A DNA stretch of 55,149 nt from Thermotogaceae bacterium (GTDB lineage: Bacteria > Thermotogota > Thermotogae > Thermotogales > Thermotogaceae). Both the position numbers and the translations under genes were made by a program. Positions within the stretch are counted from its first letter, which is position 1. Each line of letters begins with the position of its first letter. Below are positions 29,846 to 39,960 of the stretch, one piece after another. The notes under the pieces were generated by a model. It did no database searches and had not been told where the DNA came from. It worked only from the letters and a program-made list of their open reading frames with translations. The stretch is from positions 1 through 55,149 of the forward strand of contig JAMOOR010000086.1 of NCBI GenBank assembly GCA_027065235.1, in the 5' to 3' direction.

Positions 29846-30559
29846 CTAACTCTCCATAGCTAAGTCTGAAAGAGCAGATCTTAACGTTCGTAGGGCTAAT
29901 AAGAACTTCTGCAGTAATATATCGGCATTCTTTTGCCATTCTGGCTGAGAGGTTGCAGTTAGTTGAACACCAAGTCTTTTAGATACATCTAAAGCCTCTT
30001 TTTCAGATGGGGGATGATATGGAGGAATTTTGTTTCTCAGCGTAACGATATCTCGTAAAATATTCAAAGCTCTCTCTATTTCATCATTATATTTTCCTTT
30101 TTCCTTAAACAAAGCTTCTAAAAGCTTCAGCCCTTTCCAATCTTTTTCATAATTTGTAACTAACTTCCGTAATGCTTCAATATTCATTTCAACTAAACTC
30201 GCTAATACACCAATCTTATGGGCAAAATCTACAAAGGAATAACAAGGAGAACTCATAAGTGTTGCTTGATCGGGAGATACTCTTACCAAATCTACTCTTT
30301 CTCCCAATAACTGCCTAAAAGACAGGTTTATTAGCTTAATTTCGTTTAGAATTTCATTTGGAATTCCATACCCCACTTTTATGGATTTCTTAGGACAACT
30401 ATTATATGCTTCCTTTAGCTCTGAAATCGAAAAATAAATCTTGTTAAACGCCGAGCATTTATGGAAAGAATGCACTATTATTGGCTCATCACTCGATGGA
30501 TACTCATCGTAAACTAATTCATAGTATTCACACACTCTACAATCAAGATCTTCGTTCAT
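29846..30559 (-). CDS. Uncharacterised protein of the BREX-like operon, Cys cluster at N-terminus (237 aa)
   Basis: The start (ATG ending at 30559, site GGAGATTG) gives MNEDLDCRVCEYYELVYDEY, then HSFHKCSAF: a CxxC-x-H-x-x-HxC-like group that could bind zinc. The rest is helical with no membrane segment. It overlaps the previous gene by 17 bases and ends 18 bases before BrxL. I do not recognise a BrxA, BrxB or PglZ signature. It may replace a missing BREX subunit or be a system-specific adaptor. Confidence 0.6.
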   Translation of the reverse strand: MNEDLDCRVCEYYELVYDEYPSSDEPIIVHSFHKCSAFNKIYFSISELKEAYNSCPKKSIKVGYGIPNEILNEIKLINLSFRQLLGERVDLVRVSPDQATLMSSPCYSFVDFAHKIGVLASLVEMNIEALRKLVTNYEKDWKGLKLLEALFKEKGKYNDEIERALNILRDIVTLRNKIPPYHPPSEKEALDVSKRLGVQLTATSQPEWQKNADILLQKFLLALRTLRSALSDLAMES

Positions 30560-31130
30560 GTTCAATCTCCTCAATCATTGTAGAAATTAACTCATCTAAA
30601 GTTGTTGCCCCTTTTCTATTCATAAGCTCCTTAAGTTTATGATAGGTCTCTCTGGAAACTGAAATCCAAGCTAAATCCCTGTAATAAGTGGATAAAAGTC
30701 GTCTGTATTTGTCGACAGGTAGTTCAATGGTTAGTGTTCTAGGGGGTATAGACCATGTTGCAATTTGTGAAACTTGTGTTGCGTTAGGTGGTATAAATAA
30801 GCAGAATCCAGTAAACATTAGTTCGAAAATAATATCCTCTAACTCTTGATGTTTTAATAGCTCATGAACAGCATTATTACTATCAATGCTAAAGCTAAGA
30901 TCTATTTCGAATCTTTTTGGTTGATTTTGTTCGAGTTGACTGATAATCAAAGGAACATTGCCTAAAATTAGCCCTTTATCTCTTAACTTAATTGTGCATT
31001 GAAGACAAACTAAGAATACTCTATCGTTTGCCCTATTTGTAATTTCTCCTATAAATTTTACTGTGGGTTCAGCATACGAATCATATTTGGGTTCTACTCT
31101 TTGTAATCGTATCTCGATTTGAGGAGACAC
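30543..31130 (-). CDS. Uncharacterised beta-rich protein of the BREX-like operon (195 aa)
   Basis: The GTG ending at 31130 has a GAGGTGAT site. Residues 1-130 alternate strands (IEIRLQRVEPKYDSYAEPTV, KFIGEITNRANDRVFLVCLQ, FEIDLSFSID) as in an immunoglobulin-like sandwich. The C-terminus is helical and charged (YHKLKELMNRKGATTLDELI), resembling a ribbon- or coiled-type DNA-binding tail. It sits between the PglX-like gene and the 237-aa gene. Function unknown; possibly a structural subunit. Confidence 0.55.
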   Translation of the reverse strand: MSPQIEIRLQRVEPKYDSYAEPTVKFIGEITNRANDRVFLVCLQCTIKLRDKGLILGNVPLIISQLEQNQPKRFEIDLSFSIDSNNAVHELLKHQELEDIIFELMFTGFCLFIPPNATQVSQIATWSIPPRTLTIELPVDKYRRLLSTYYRDLAWISVSRETYHKLKELMNRKGATTLDELISTMIEEIEHERRS

Positions 31131-31147
31131 TTCATATCACCTCTTGG

Positions 31148-34100
31148 TTACAATAACTCATCGAGCATATCATCTAAACGATCCTTTTTCCTAACTTTTT
31201 TCTCCTTCTCAACATAGAGTGTGAACTTTCCTTCTTCCTTAACATTCCTATCAACGATAACTTTGAAAGGTATCTCATACTCTCCAGGCTCTATAGGTTT
31301 GATTTTAATCTTGAACGTTTCTTCTTCTTTGTCAGTTTCCAATTTCTCTGTCTTACCGAATAAATCGAGTTCAATCGTTATTTTTTGCTTCTGCGGGTTT
31401 ATAATCGTGATTTCTAAATTTCCTCCGAGAGAAGGTTTAACGTTTGCATTGAAATTGACTTGGACATCTTTTGGAATTTCGATCTCTTCTTCCTCTTCTT
31501 CGATTTCACCTTCCTTTAGGATTTTAAGACACTTCTTAATTTCCTTTAGTTCTTCGTCCGTGATTCCGTATAATTGAGCAACGAGTTTGTCTATTTCATC
31601 TTCTATCTTTTGTAACTCCGGTTTAAGTTCATCTTTCTTCTTTTCGTAAATTTCTTTGGCTATTTCATGAGCTTTCTTTGATAGCTCTGAGAGTTTTTGA
31701 TGGATTGGATCGCTAGGATTAAATTCAGGGACTCTAATGTGCTCTACAACACGAGGATCAATCGTAGTCTCTATAGCATAGGCCGATATTGTAAGAGAAA
31801 CTATGCTCGAATTTAGAACCGCTGATACATAGTAGGCTTCATCTCTATTGTTTAGCGGTATCAACATTAGCTTATGGTCGGGTATAACTATTCTGTTTCC
31901 TAATATTGGGTGATTAATTGGCTCTAATACGCAAGTATGGAATTCTGCCTTTCCAGAAATCTTTCCTGATATTTCTTTCCATACGACTTTATACGGCTGA
32001 AAAGTATAAGATCCAATAGCATAAATTGAGTAGAATGGTCTATCCTTGCCCCATAGCTTGTGGATAGATCTTTTCTCTAATTCATCCTTAAACTTAAAGA
32101 AGTATTCAAACGCTTTTGGATATTTCATCTTCATTACGTTTTCAATTATTGGTTTTCCAGTCTTTGGATCGTGTGGAACTATTATCCAACCGTAATTACT
32201 TTCAACAAACCACTTCTTAACGTCTCTACCCCTTACCAACGGATAAATCAAATCCTTCTCAACTATTGCTTCAACTACCTCAACCTTCTTCTTTTGACCG
32301 GGAAGAATTGGATTTCTTATAAGTAAGCCTTGTGGAGTTTCATCCAAAATTTCGATCCAATAGACCTGATTTAATGCTGTATTAACTCCTTCGTAGGCCC
32401 TATACCCACTCTTACCCAGCACTTTCTTAATCCCCTCGTAAGCTTTCTCAGTAATCTGCATCCAAGGACTATCGGGCTTACTTATCTCAACTGGCAGAAA
32501 TACTATTTCGAACCTTCTTGTAATCGCCTTAACGTCCTCCAAACTTAGCTCAGTATCGATCCCTTTACTCCTCGGATTATGTCAGACAATACATGGTACC
32601 GGGAACTCTGTCTTGCCATTTCTCTCAACAACAATCATCGCAGTTCTGTTCACAGCACCCTCGAACGGATAGAGAGTAACCAAATCATGAATCTTCAAAA
32701 TCTTACAGGCAACTTTGTTAGATGGTTTACCTCTCGCCAAGAACTCCCTGAAACCAGCACCAGCTTGAGTCTTGAATACTGTAAATGGAATCAAGAATGC
32801 TAACTTTCCATTCTCTTTTGTGAACCTATCTAAACTCCTAGCAACAAAAAGTGATGCTATTTCTCTCTTAACTTTACCCATTCCTTTACCTTTGCCTTTA
32901 AGCAATCCATATTGATCCCACAGATCCTTGGATCTTTGTCTATAATCCTCAGGAAGACTCTCCCAGTTGATCCAGGGTGGATTTCCTACAACATAGTCAA
33001 ATTTACCCTTAAGCAATGGAGCAAACGCATTTCTGATTATGGAAGTCCAAATCTTATTCTTACCTGCTTTCTCAAGTTCATAAAATATGGAATACAATTT
33101 CTTTAACATTGAAAGGATGTGAGAATCGTCAATCGCTAGTTTATCCTTTATGAACTTTTCAAATTCATCCGGTGTGTACTCAAGTTCCACTTTTTCCGCA
33201 ATGAAATCTAAAAGCTTTCCAAGCAATCCTTCATCAACTATTTGTTTTGGTATCTCAAAATTACCCGCTGATGTTCTTATGATGTAACTAGATCCGGTTA
33301 GTGTTGTTCTAGTTTCGATTAGCAACGAATCAGCGAGATAAACGGGGATTTCGATTTCTGCTTGTTCTCTTCCATGAAGCACATCAGCGATAGCAAGTAG
33401 ATAGTTTGTTCTTGCTGCAAGAACTGCAAGTGGATTTAGATCATAGCCAACTATATTTTGTAGAATGTATTTTCCCACTATGTCTGTGAGATAGTGTCTG
33501 TCAGCATATTCTTTCAACCTTTTAATAGCCAAAATAAGGAATGTTCCTGAACCACATGCAGGATCAAGTAACCTAAGCTGGAGAGGATAAGTAGGATCTT
33601 CCTTTTCTTTTGCGAGCTTTTCAAAGTTCTCGATGGTATAGCCAATCTCATCAAGCACAAGATCAGCAAGCCAATCTGGGGTATAGTATTCTCCAAGATC
33701 GTGCCTAACTTTTCTTGGAACTAGATGCTGATAAAGTCGCTTTAGTAGATCTCTTGCGTATTCGGGTTCAAGGATTGGTGTCGCTGGTTCGTAATCAGCA
33801 AGTCTCTTAGCAATAAGAGAAACCACATTTGCAATGTCTTGATCAAATTCCTCCAAGTACCAACTGAAATAGTCACCCTCTACAAAGTTTGTAATACCAA
33901 GAATTTTCTTAAAGATTCCTCCACTTTCTAGTTCTTCAAGTTCTTTCTTAAGGACATTTAGGCCTCTTAAGTGTGCATCCTCTAACTTTGAAACATAAGA
34001 AACGAGCCATTTACCAGTACCAAAGAGATATGTGATCTCAGCTGCAAGAAGTTTCATGAGCAGTGCGTAGTATGTATGAATAGCAAAAAGTAAAGCCGTG

Positions 34101-34789
34101 TTATTAGCTCCTTTAAGGTTGTACTCTTTCTCAAGACCTTTAAGCTTCTCAGGACTATATCCACAGGCTTGTGAGAATAATCTTACCCAGTCCTCAAAAA
34201 GTAGCTTAGTTTTCCCACTTTTTGGATTAATGATTTTATTGTAAAAGACTCTTACAGCAGTCTTTGCAATATCACTTTTAGGACCAAAATCTCTTAAGAG
34301 CTCTTCAACGCATAATTTTTTCCTTTTCAATCCTCTAATAGCCTCTATAAGCCTTATTACGGTTTCTCTTGTAATGTCATATGGCCCTCTTAAAATCCAT
34401 TGTTTATTTCGCTCATCGTATCTAACAAATGCTATTTTATCAGAAATTATCACACCTAAAAAGTGTTTGTATCTCTCCTCTACCTCAGCCTCCTTTTTTA
34501 TATAGGATATGACCTGTTCTTTTGCTTTTGCTATATCTTTATCTCTTGTAAGTTTTCCAGGAGCCTTATATTCGATTATTACATGACCGTATAATGCATC
34601 TGCTCTACCACCAGAAATAAACGTATATTCATACCGAGCAAAGGGTATATCTTTTTCAGTTTCTCTGAGCTTAGAAATAATTTCATTTTCTATGATATTA
34701 GACACTCTGATTCTAAGTTCTTCCTCATTCTTTGCGAAAGTTGCCGCTTGCTTAATTCCCGAATAGACCTTATCAACATCGATTTCCAT
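31148..34789 (-). pseudogene. Type IIG / PglX-like restriction-methylase, split by one in-frame TGA
   Basis: One frame of 1214 codons is interrupted only by TGA at 32582-32584. The first 735 residues hold a nuclease-like D...EYK motif (GGRADALYGHVIIEYKAPGK), the methylase motif DPACGSGTFLI and NPPW, so N6-adenine methylation is expected. The remainder (478 codons) carries target-recognition-like sequence (ending ...HIRVPEFNPSDPIHQKLSEL), a coiled coil and an acidic end. The residue at the stop is probably a former Trp, since TGG differs by one base. A GAGGTTAATAA site precedes the ATG. It may be a pseudogene, two complementing halves, or a readthrough product. Confidence 0.8.
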
Positions 34790-34948
34790 TTATTAACCTC
34801 CTTTCTTCTAGTTTTGTGCTCTTGTCCTTCCTTATAAATTTCTTACTCCCTTAGGACAAAAATATATTTTTGGGTACCACCTGGTTGGGATATTATCTTA
34901 AGGGAATATCTAGAAAAGCTTATGAAGTTAAGCTAAAAATATCCAACT

Positions 34949-35401
34949 GTGAAATATTGGATTTGCATAACTACTGAAGATAATTGGAAAATAATTAAAG
35001 AGAAAAACATTTGGGGTGTCCCAGAGAGACATAAGAATACGATTTCTAAAGTGAGACCTGGAGACAAACTCTTAATTTATCTTAAACAAGAGAAAGTCGG
35101 AGATAAAGTTAAAGAATCAAGAATAGTTGCTGTCTACGAAGCAGTTTCAGAAGTATTTAAAGAGTCGACAAGGATCTTTAAAGTTCCAAAAGGTATGGGA
35201 AATGAGATATTTCCTTATAGAATTAGAATAAAACCTGTAAATATTTTTGATAAACCAATTGAGTTTAAGCCTTTGATACCGAAACTCAGGTTTATTAAAA
35301 ACAAAAAGAAATGGTCAGGACATTTAATGGGTAAAGCTATGAGAGAAATTCCTGAAGAGGACTATAAGTTAATTTTAAGTCAATTGTCTCAAAAATCATG
35401 A
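34949..35401 (+). CDS. EVE-domain protein, modified-base reader (150 aa)
   Basis: The chain starts [20 protein letters not shown] and has the EVE/PUA-like pattern: [23 protein letters not shown], strand [11 protein letters not shown], then PYRIRIKPV and a final [19 protein letters not shown] domains bind flipped modified bases (such as 5-methyl- or hydroxymethyl-cytosine) and are often encoded near restriction systems. It is divergent from the PglX-like gene and starts at a GTG with no clear ribosome binding site. Ligand unknown. Confidence 0.8.
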   Translation: MKYWICITTEDNWKIIKEKNIWGVPERHKNTISKVRPGDKLLIYLKQEKVGDKVKESRIVAVYEAVSEVFKESTRIFKVPKGMGNEIFPYRIRIKPVNIFDKPIEFKPLIPKLRFIKNKKKWSGHLMGKAMREIPEEDYKLILSQLSQKS

Positions 35402-35411
35402 GGTGTTATTG

Positions 35412-35837
35412 ATGGCCAAAATTATCGGTGTTGCATATCCCATTCCTAAGAAGTTTATTGATCGTTTCTTTAAAGAAGGAAAAAACGTTTTTGTTAAGCC
35501 AGCTACGGTGTGGAAACAGTTAAAGCCAGGAATGAAATTCGTATTTTATCAATCACATGAGGATACAGGATTTGTCGGTGAGGCAAAGATAAAGAGGATA
35601 GTTCTTTCGAAGGATCCAATGCAGTTTTTTGAAACCTTTGGAGATAGACTATTTCTAACAAAAGAGGAGCTCAAAGAATATATTAAATCGCAAGATCGTT
35701 GGAAATCTCCTGGAAGTAGAGAAAAGGTAAAGAAAAAACTTTGGATAGCAATAGAGCTTGAAGATATAAAGAAATACGATAAGCCAATAAAACCGAAACG
35801 CTTTATTCCGGTTAGTGGCCAATACTTAAAAGAGTAG
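35412..35837 (+). CDS. DUF365-like PUA-fold protein (141 aa)
   Basis: A GAGGTG site selects the ATG at 35412 (MAKIIGVAYPIPKKFIDRFF). The pattern ...GKNVFVKPATVWKQLKPGMK..., VFYQSHEDTGFVGEAKIKRI and LWIAIELEDIKKY resembles the archaeal DUF365 family, which is predicted to have a PUA-like fold close to EVE. It follows the EVE gene by ten bases. Two adjacent base-reader-like proteins suggest recognition of modified nucleic acid. Family assignment is from memory of the motif. Confidence 0.65.
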   Translation: MAKIIGVAYPIPKKFIDRFFKEGKNVFVKPATVWKQLKPGMKFVFYQSHEDTGFVGEAKIKRIVLSKDPMQFFETFGDRLFLTKEELKEYIKSQDRWKSPGSREKVKKKLWIAIELEDIKKYDKPIKPKRFIPVSGQYLKE

Positions 35838-35846
35838 CGGGTGATT

Positions 35847-36164
35847 ATGAAGGTCGTATTTGTTTGTTCTCCATTCCAAGGAAAACATGAAAATATAGAG
35901 AAAGCTAAGAAGTATTGCAGAATGCTCGTTGATATGGGCTACATTCCAATAGCTCCTCATGTCTACTTTAGCCAATTTATGGATGATCACAATCCAGAAG
36001 ATAGGAGAAGAGCTTTAGAGATGAATAAGAAGTTGTTAGAGTTCTGTGATGAGCTTTGGATTTTCGGAAATGAAATAACGGAAGGGATGAGAGAAGAAAT
36101 AGAATACTTCAAAAGAATTAAAGGAGAGAACAAGATAAGGAGAATAACGGAAATAAAACTTTAA
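35847..36164 (+). CDS. Nucleoside deoxyribosyltransferase-like protein (DUF4406 type, 105 aa)
   Basis: The chain begins MKVVFVCSPFQG, then ENIEKAKKYCRMLVDMGYIP, IAPHVYFSQFMDD and ELWIFGNEITEGMREEIEYF. The SP(F/Y)-G start, the PHxYF box and the W(I/V)FG-x-x-x-x-G-M-x-x-E end are those of small deoxyribosyltransferase-like (TIR/NDT-related) proteins that handle nucleotides. The ATG at 35847 is close to GGGTGAT; a GTG at 35841 is possible. It ends the EVE/DUF365 trio, so a role with modified nucleotides is likely but unproven. Confidence 0.75.
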   Translation: MKVVFVCSPFQGKHENIEKAKKYCRMLVDMGYIPIAPHVYFSQFMDDHNPEDRRRALEMNKKLLEFCDELWIFGNEITEGMREEIEYFKRIKGENKIRRITEIKL

Positions 36165-36184
36165 AACAAGGATCAAAGAAAAAT

Positions 36185-36523
36185 ATGGTGAAGGTGCTAA
36201 AAATGGATGTATTTGTTTATGTTTTAGATAGATTCATTCCAGTAGATTTAACGAGGAATGAGGTCCTAAAAGCATTTGAAGAAGATATACTAAAACCGTT
36301 TGAATTTATTAAAGAGACAGTCAAAAATGAGATGAAAGGCATAAAGAAAGTAGAGTTCTATGACAGTTACTTCAAACGTGACGATGAATTTCTAATAGAG
36401 TATTTGGTTGATTTCAGTAATGGTAGAGCCGCAGTTAAACTGATAGCTTCTGATAATCCAAGGAAATTACTCATGGATTATTATAGATATGAACGAAATA
36501 AGTACGGACAAAGCGAAGATTGA
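36185..36523 (+). CDS. Uncharacterised small protein (112 aa)
   Basis: The sequence includes MDVFVYVLDRFIPVDLTRNE, a helix ending EFIKETVKNEMKG, KKVEFYDSYFKRDDEFLIEY and GRAAVKLIASDNPRKLLMDYY. It is alpha/beta, soluble and acidic overall. The second Met at 36203 has the better AAGGTG site, so the protein may be six residues shorter. It follows the deoxyribosyltransferase-like gene by 20 bases and may belong to that operon. Family not recognised. Confidence 0.55.
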   Translation: MVKVLKMDVFVYVLDRFIPVDLTRNEVLKAFEEDILKPFEFIKETVKNEMKGIKKVEFYDSYFKRDDEFLIEYLVDFSNGRAAVKLIASDNPRKLLMDYYRYERNKYGQSED

Positions 36524-36547
36524 GAGTTCGCAATATATTATCTCTCG

Positions 36548-36892
36548 TTATTCTTCCAACTCATCAAGAATTCTTCTAATCCTTTCTTTCAGTTCTGGCA
36601 GATCTTTTTCAACAACTTCCCAAACAAGATCAAGATCGACTCCAAAATACCCATGAATAAGAACATCTCTCATTCCTGCGATTTGTTTCCAAGGCACATC
36701 AGGATATTTCTCTCTGAAATCCTGAGGTATATTTTTCACAGCTTCTCCAATTATCTCAAGTCTTCTGATAACTGCGTCTTGCAGCTGAAGATTTTCCATG
36801 AAGTCTTCCTTAGAAATACCCTGAGTGTACTCCTCAATTCTCTCAATACTTTCCATTATGTGCTGTAAAAACGTTTTTACGTCTTTTTTCAT
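36548..36892 (-). CDS. hepT: HepT-type toxin (DUF86, 114 aa)
   Basis: The helical protein carries the HEPN ribonuclease motif R75-x4-H80-x-Y82 ([10 protein letters not shown]), preceded by the family's [14 protein letters not shown] helix. HepT toxins are neutralised when the partner MntA adenylylates the Tyr of this motif. The start overlaps the MntA gene by four bases, giving the usual antitoxin-first order. The pair is very common in archaeal genomes and mobile elements. Confidence 0.92.
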   Translation of the reverse strand: MKKDVKTFLQHIMESIERIEEYTQGISKEDFMENLQLQDAVIRRLEIIGEAVKNIPQDFREKYPDVPWKQIAGMRDVLIHGYFGVDLDLVWEVVEKDLPELKERIRRILDELEE

Positions 36893-37173
36893 AGAATATC
36901 AACCTTCTCAGCAAGAATTTTGTCTTTGAGCAGAGGATGAATCGATTTATAGGTAAGAACATCAACTTTTCTCTTCAGCTTCTCTTCAAGCTCTATCTTA
37001 AGCCCTGCAAGATCAAGTAAACTCTTTCTACCTTCAAATTCCACAAGAATGTCAATATCACTCTTCTCAGTATATTCTCCTCTTACGATAGATCCAAATA
37101 GGGATGCTTTCTTCACATTATACTTCTTGAGTACTGGAAGTATTATTTCCTTTATTTCCTCTATTCTGTCCAT
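36889..37173 (-). CDS. mntA: MntA-type nucleotidyltransferase antitoxin (94 aa)
   Basis: The minimal nucleotidyltransferase signature is present: G27-S28 ([11 protein letters not shown]) and D39-x-D41 (SDIDILVEF). A conserved [18 protein letters not shown] end follows. Length is normal for MntA. It adenylylates HepT and so blocks its RNase activity. It is the first gene of the pair; the 240 bases upstream to 37413 are T-rich with no gene. Confidence 0.92.
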   Translation of the reverse strand: MDRIEEIKEIILPVLKKYNVKKASLFGSIVRGEYTEKSDIDILVEFEGRKSLLDLAGLKIELEEKLKRKVDVLTYKSIHPLLKDKILAEKVDIL

Positions 37174-37413
37174 CCTTAAACACCTAACTAACTTTTGTCT
37201 CTAAGCTCTAAAATATTTAACTCCAGCCAACAATTTCTACTTTGCATTAACACTTTCAGTAAATTCCCAACATAATATAACCAATTCTCTCAGCATCCTT
37301 CTTTTTTCTACTTCACCACTCTTTTTTCTTCTTTTTTTTTTTCAAAAACACAAAACCCCGGCTTGGAATTCACGGGAAACCGTTTTATGGGATTTATGGG
37401 TTTTATGTTTTTA

Positions 37414-39201
37414 TTATGCGATCCTTTCAACAATCACACAGTACTTCTCTCTATCCCCAAGTATCCTCTTAACTCTCTCTGCAATCTTATCATCGGGAAC
37501 GACAAATATAACGTCTCTTCCCATTCGAATGTTCTTCTCATAGTTTCTCAGCACCTGAGCTGGGTGATCGGCTCTTACCTCGATCTCAACTCCTGTTTCA
37601 ATCCACTTATCGCCAACTCTTCTGTAAGCGATGATATCGGGCTGTTCTTTTCCTCCTCCCTGATGCGGAAACACAACAATAAACCCATTCTTCCTCAGCT
37701 TTTCCGCAAAGCTCAAAGCAAGTTTTTCATGGGTCTTTCCTCCCGCACTCGTGGATTTTGATTTCTTATATCCAAGAACTTCCTCAGACTTTTCGGTGAG
37801 CTCAACGACGATCTTTGGCCTGCCTCTCTTCTGCTTTACAACATGCCTCGTAACAAAACCAAGACTTTCAGCCCTTTCAAGCAGAGAGGAGAGCTCGCTT
37901 CCCCTTATTCCGGGCTTTATGCTTCTATATTTTTCAAATATATCGCTGACCTTAACCTCCCCCTCCTTTCTGAGTGAGTCGATTATGTTTATCAGCTCGA
38001 ATATCTCGACATCCTCAACTACCTCGCAAATCCCCTCTTCAACTTCAAAAAGCTCCTTCATCCTGCTCAAAACATGATCAATGAAGCTGTTTCTCGCGAA
38101 AAGAGGAAGCGTTGAAATTTCGAAAACCTTGGTTTCGTTAAAAACCCTTCCGCTGATGTATACAATCGCTTTTCCATCTGGAAGTGCAACAAGCTTTTCC
38201 GCAAGCTCCTTAGAACCAAAGTTCCTTGAAATAAGAATTGCATCTTCACCAGAAACCCTGAAAACAATCTTTATCCCGGAATTTGATAAAACATCTCCAA
38301 GAAGCTCCTGCGATAGCTGAGATGTGTGCTGGTGTGCGAGTATCAGACCGATTCCGTATTTTCTGCCCTCCGCTATCATGTTTCTCAGGGTTTCGAGATG
38401 CGAGTAAAGATGAAACTCGTCTATCGCGAGAATGATTGGAAAATCCTTATCTCTCGACATAGCTGAGAACCATAGCTTCGTTACAATCGTTGAGCCTATC
38501 AGCACCGATATTATTTCGGATAGCTCTCCCTTGGGAAGTCTGAACGCTATCAGCCTTTTGGGAGCTATCAGCTCTTCCAAGCTCAGGCTCGAAAACTTCC
38601 TGCAGAGGATTTTGCTGATAAACGCATTCTTAACAAACGGTGCGAGCTTGTTGAGAACCGAGTCTGTTCTTCCTCTTGGTAGCCTTTTGAGCTCTTCCTG
38701 AAACTCTCTGTGCTGAATCTTTCCACTCACCAAATCGTAAAGATCCTTCAGCGTTGGTGAATCATCCTTCTCATAAAGTGCTCTCAGGCCATCCTGAAAG
38801 ATTCTGTTAAGCGATGGTCCCCAGTACTGCACGCCATAGAGCTTCTTGAAAAACTCTGTGATCTCTGCAATCATCTTCTCGGCAACTATATCTCTGTTAT
38901 CGCAACATGGAAGCTCAAGAGGGTTCAGCGAAAACCTTACCCTCAAAGGGTCGAACAGATAAACGTTTTCCAAATCTCCGGGATTAACAGCCCTTACAAC
39001 ATTCATTGAAAGATCTCCGTGAGGATCTATGACAATGCAGCATGCATTTTCCTCAAAAGCCTGAACGATTTCATTTGCTATTAACGTGCTCTTGCCTGTG
39101 CCTGTCGCTCCCAGAATGTACTGGTGATAAAGAAGATGGCTTAGCCTGATGAAAACGGGATATCTCACCCCTCTCAGCTCTCCGAATCCTACCTTTATCA
39201 T
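37414..39201 (-). CDS. VirD4/HerA-like DNA-translocating ATPase with nuclease-like tail (595 aa)
   Basis: Walker A GATGTGKST lies at residues 31-39, with IDPHGDLSMNVV, Walker B-like ILAIDEFHLY and the sensor LILAHQHTSQL after it; these are features of type IV coupling proteins and HerA. A winged helix (KYRSIKPGIRGSELSSLLER) precedes a C-terminal PDIIAY...GVEIEVR segment typical of a restriction-endonuclease fold. It ends a leftward four-gene operon with two small membrane proteins. Roles in plasmid transfer or DNA defence are both possible. Confidence 0.82.
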   Translation of the reverse strand: MIKVGFGELRGVRYPVFIRLSHLLYHQYILGATGTGKSTLIANEIVQAFEENACCIVIDPHGDLSMNVVRAVNPGDLENVYLFDPLRVRFSLNPLELPCCDNRDIVAEKMIAEITEFFKKLYGVQYWGPSLNRIFQDGLRALYEKDDSPTLKDLYDLVSGKIQHREFQEELKRLPRGRTDSVLNKLAPFVKNAFISKILCRKFSSLSLEELIAPKRLIAFRLPKGELSEIISVLIGSTIVTKLWFSAMSRDKDFPIILAIDEFHLYSHLETLRNMIAEGRKYGIGLILAHQHTSQLSQELLGDVLSNSGIKIVFRVSGEDAILISRNFGSKELAEKLVALPDGKAIVYISGRVFNETKVFEISTLPLFARNSFIDHVLSRMKELFEVEEGICEVVEDVEIFELINIIDSLRKEGEVKVSDIFEKYRSIKPGIRGSELSSLLERAESLGFVTRHVVKQKRGRPKIVVELTEKSEEVLGYKKSKSTSAGGKTHEKLALSFAEKLRKNGFIVVFPHQGGGKEQPDIIAYRRVGDKWIETGVEIEVRADHPAQVLRNYEKNIRMGRDVIFVVPDDKIAERVKRILGDREKYCVIVERIA

Positions 39202-39960
39202 TCATGCTCCCTTTAACGGGAGATGGGCAATTGCAGCAAGAGACGATGACATAATTCTGAATCCCTCAAAGATTGAGAGCTTTCTCTCCGCAATTCTATG
39301 GAAAATATCTCTTGAATTTCTCACTGGCGATGATAGAACTGGTTTCAGTTTTGCAAACCCGTTGAAAACCGAGAAGCTTCTCAGAATTCTCTCGCACTCA
39401 TCTCTTGCGTTTTTCCACTTTTCTGAGAAAGCTGAAACTGCCACTCTGAGCCTGAATAGTGGGTATTCTCCCGAAAACGTTTCTATAACTGTTCTTTCTG
39501 GTTTGAAAAGAAACTGAATTATGCATGGGTTTCTGATCGCCGAAATTACGTGAATTAAAGGATCGTAATCGAAATCTTCAAGTGTTTTTAGACCGAGAAT
39601 GCTTCCTTCGAGCTTCAGGAATCCGGAAGCTACGTAGCCTTTAGCTTCCGGGAATGCCTTTTTCGGGTATTCAAGCTTTGGAGATGGGTAAACAGCTGAA
39701 AGCCTATATGCAAGCTCTCCCAATTTTTCAAACCTGTTCGATGAAAGGTAGAATTCAAGATCCTCTTCCTTCCATATCTCGATTGAGTATGTTGCCTTTT
39801 TGCTCCACAAGATTTTCAGAGCTTCTTCCAGAAGCAACAGGTTGCTGAAAGAGGTTTCTGATGGAATGAACCTGACTACTTCTGGAAACTTCAGATGCCT
39901 GAAACTATCTGGAGAAAATTCATTTACTCCGTTAATCCATCTTCTTATCCTATCGAGCAT
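39202..39960 (-). CDS. Uncharacterised partner of the VirD4/HerA-like ATPase (252 aa)
   Basis: The chain starts MLDRIRRWINGVNEFSPDSF and is mixed alpha/beta with no membrane helix. A LFRLRVAVSAFSEKWKNARD stretch recalls the membrane-proximal domains that precede the motor in archaeal conjugation ATPases. It is encoded immediately before the ATPase (no gap), so the two halves may have derived from, or function as, one protein. No family assigned. Confidence 0.6.
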   Translation of the reverse strand: MLDRIRRWINGVNEFSPDSFRHLKFPEVVRFIPSETSFSNLLLLEEALKILWSKKATYSIEIWKEEDLEFYLSSNRFEKLGELAYRLSAVYPSPKLEYPKKAFPEAKGYVASGFLKLEGSILGLKTLEDFDYDPLIHVISAIRNPCIIQFLFKPERTVIETFSGEYPLFRLRVAVSAFSEKWKNARDECERILRSFSVFNGFAKLKPVLSSPVRNSRDIFHRIAERKLSIFEGFRIMSSSLAAIAHLPLKGA

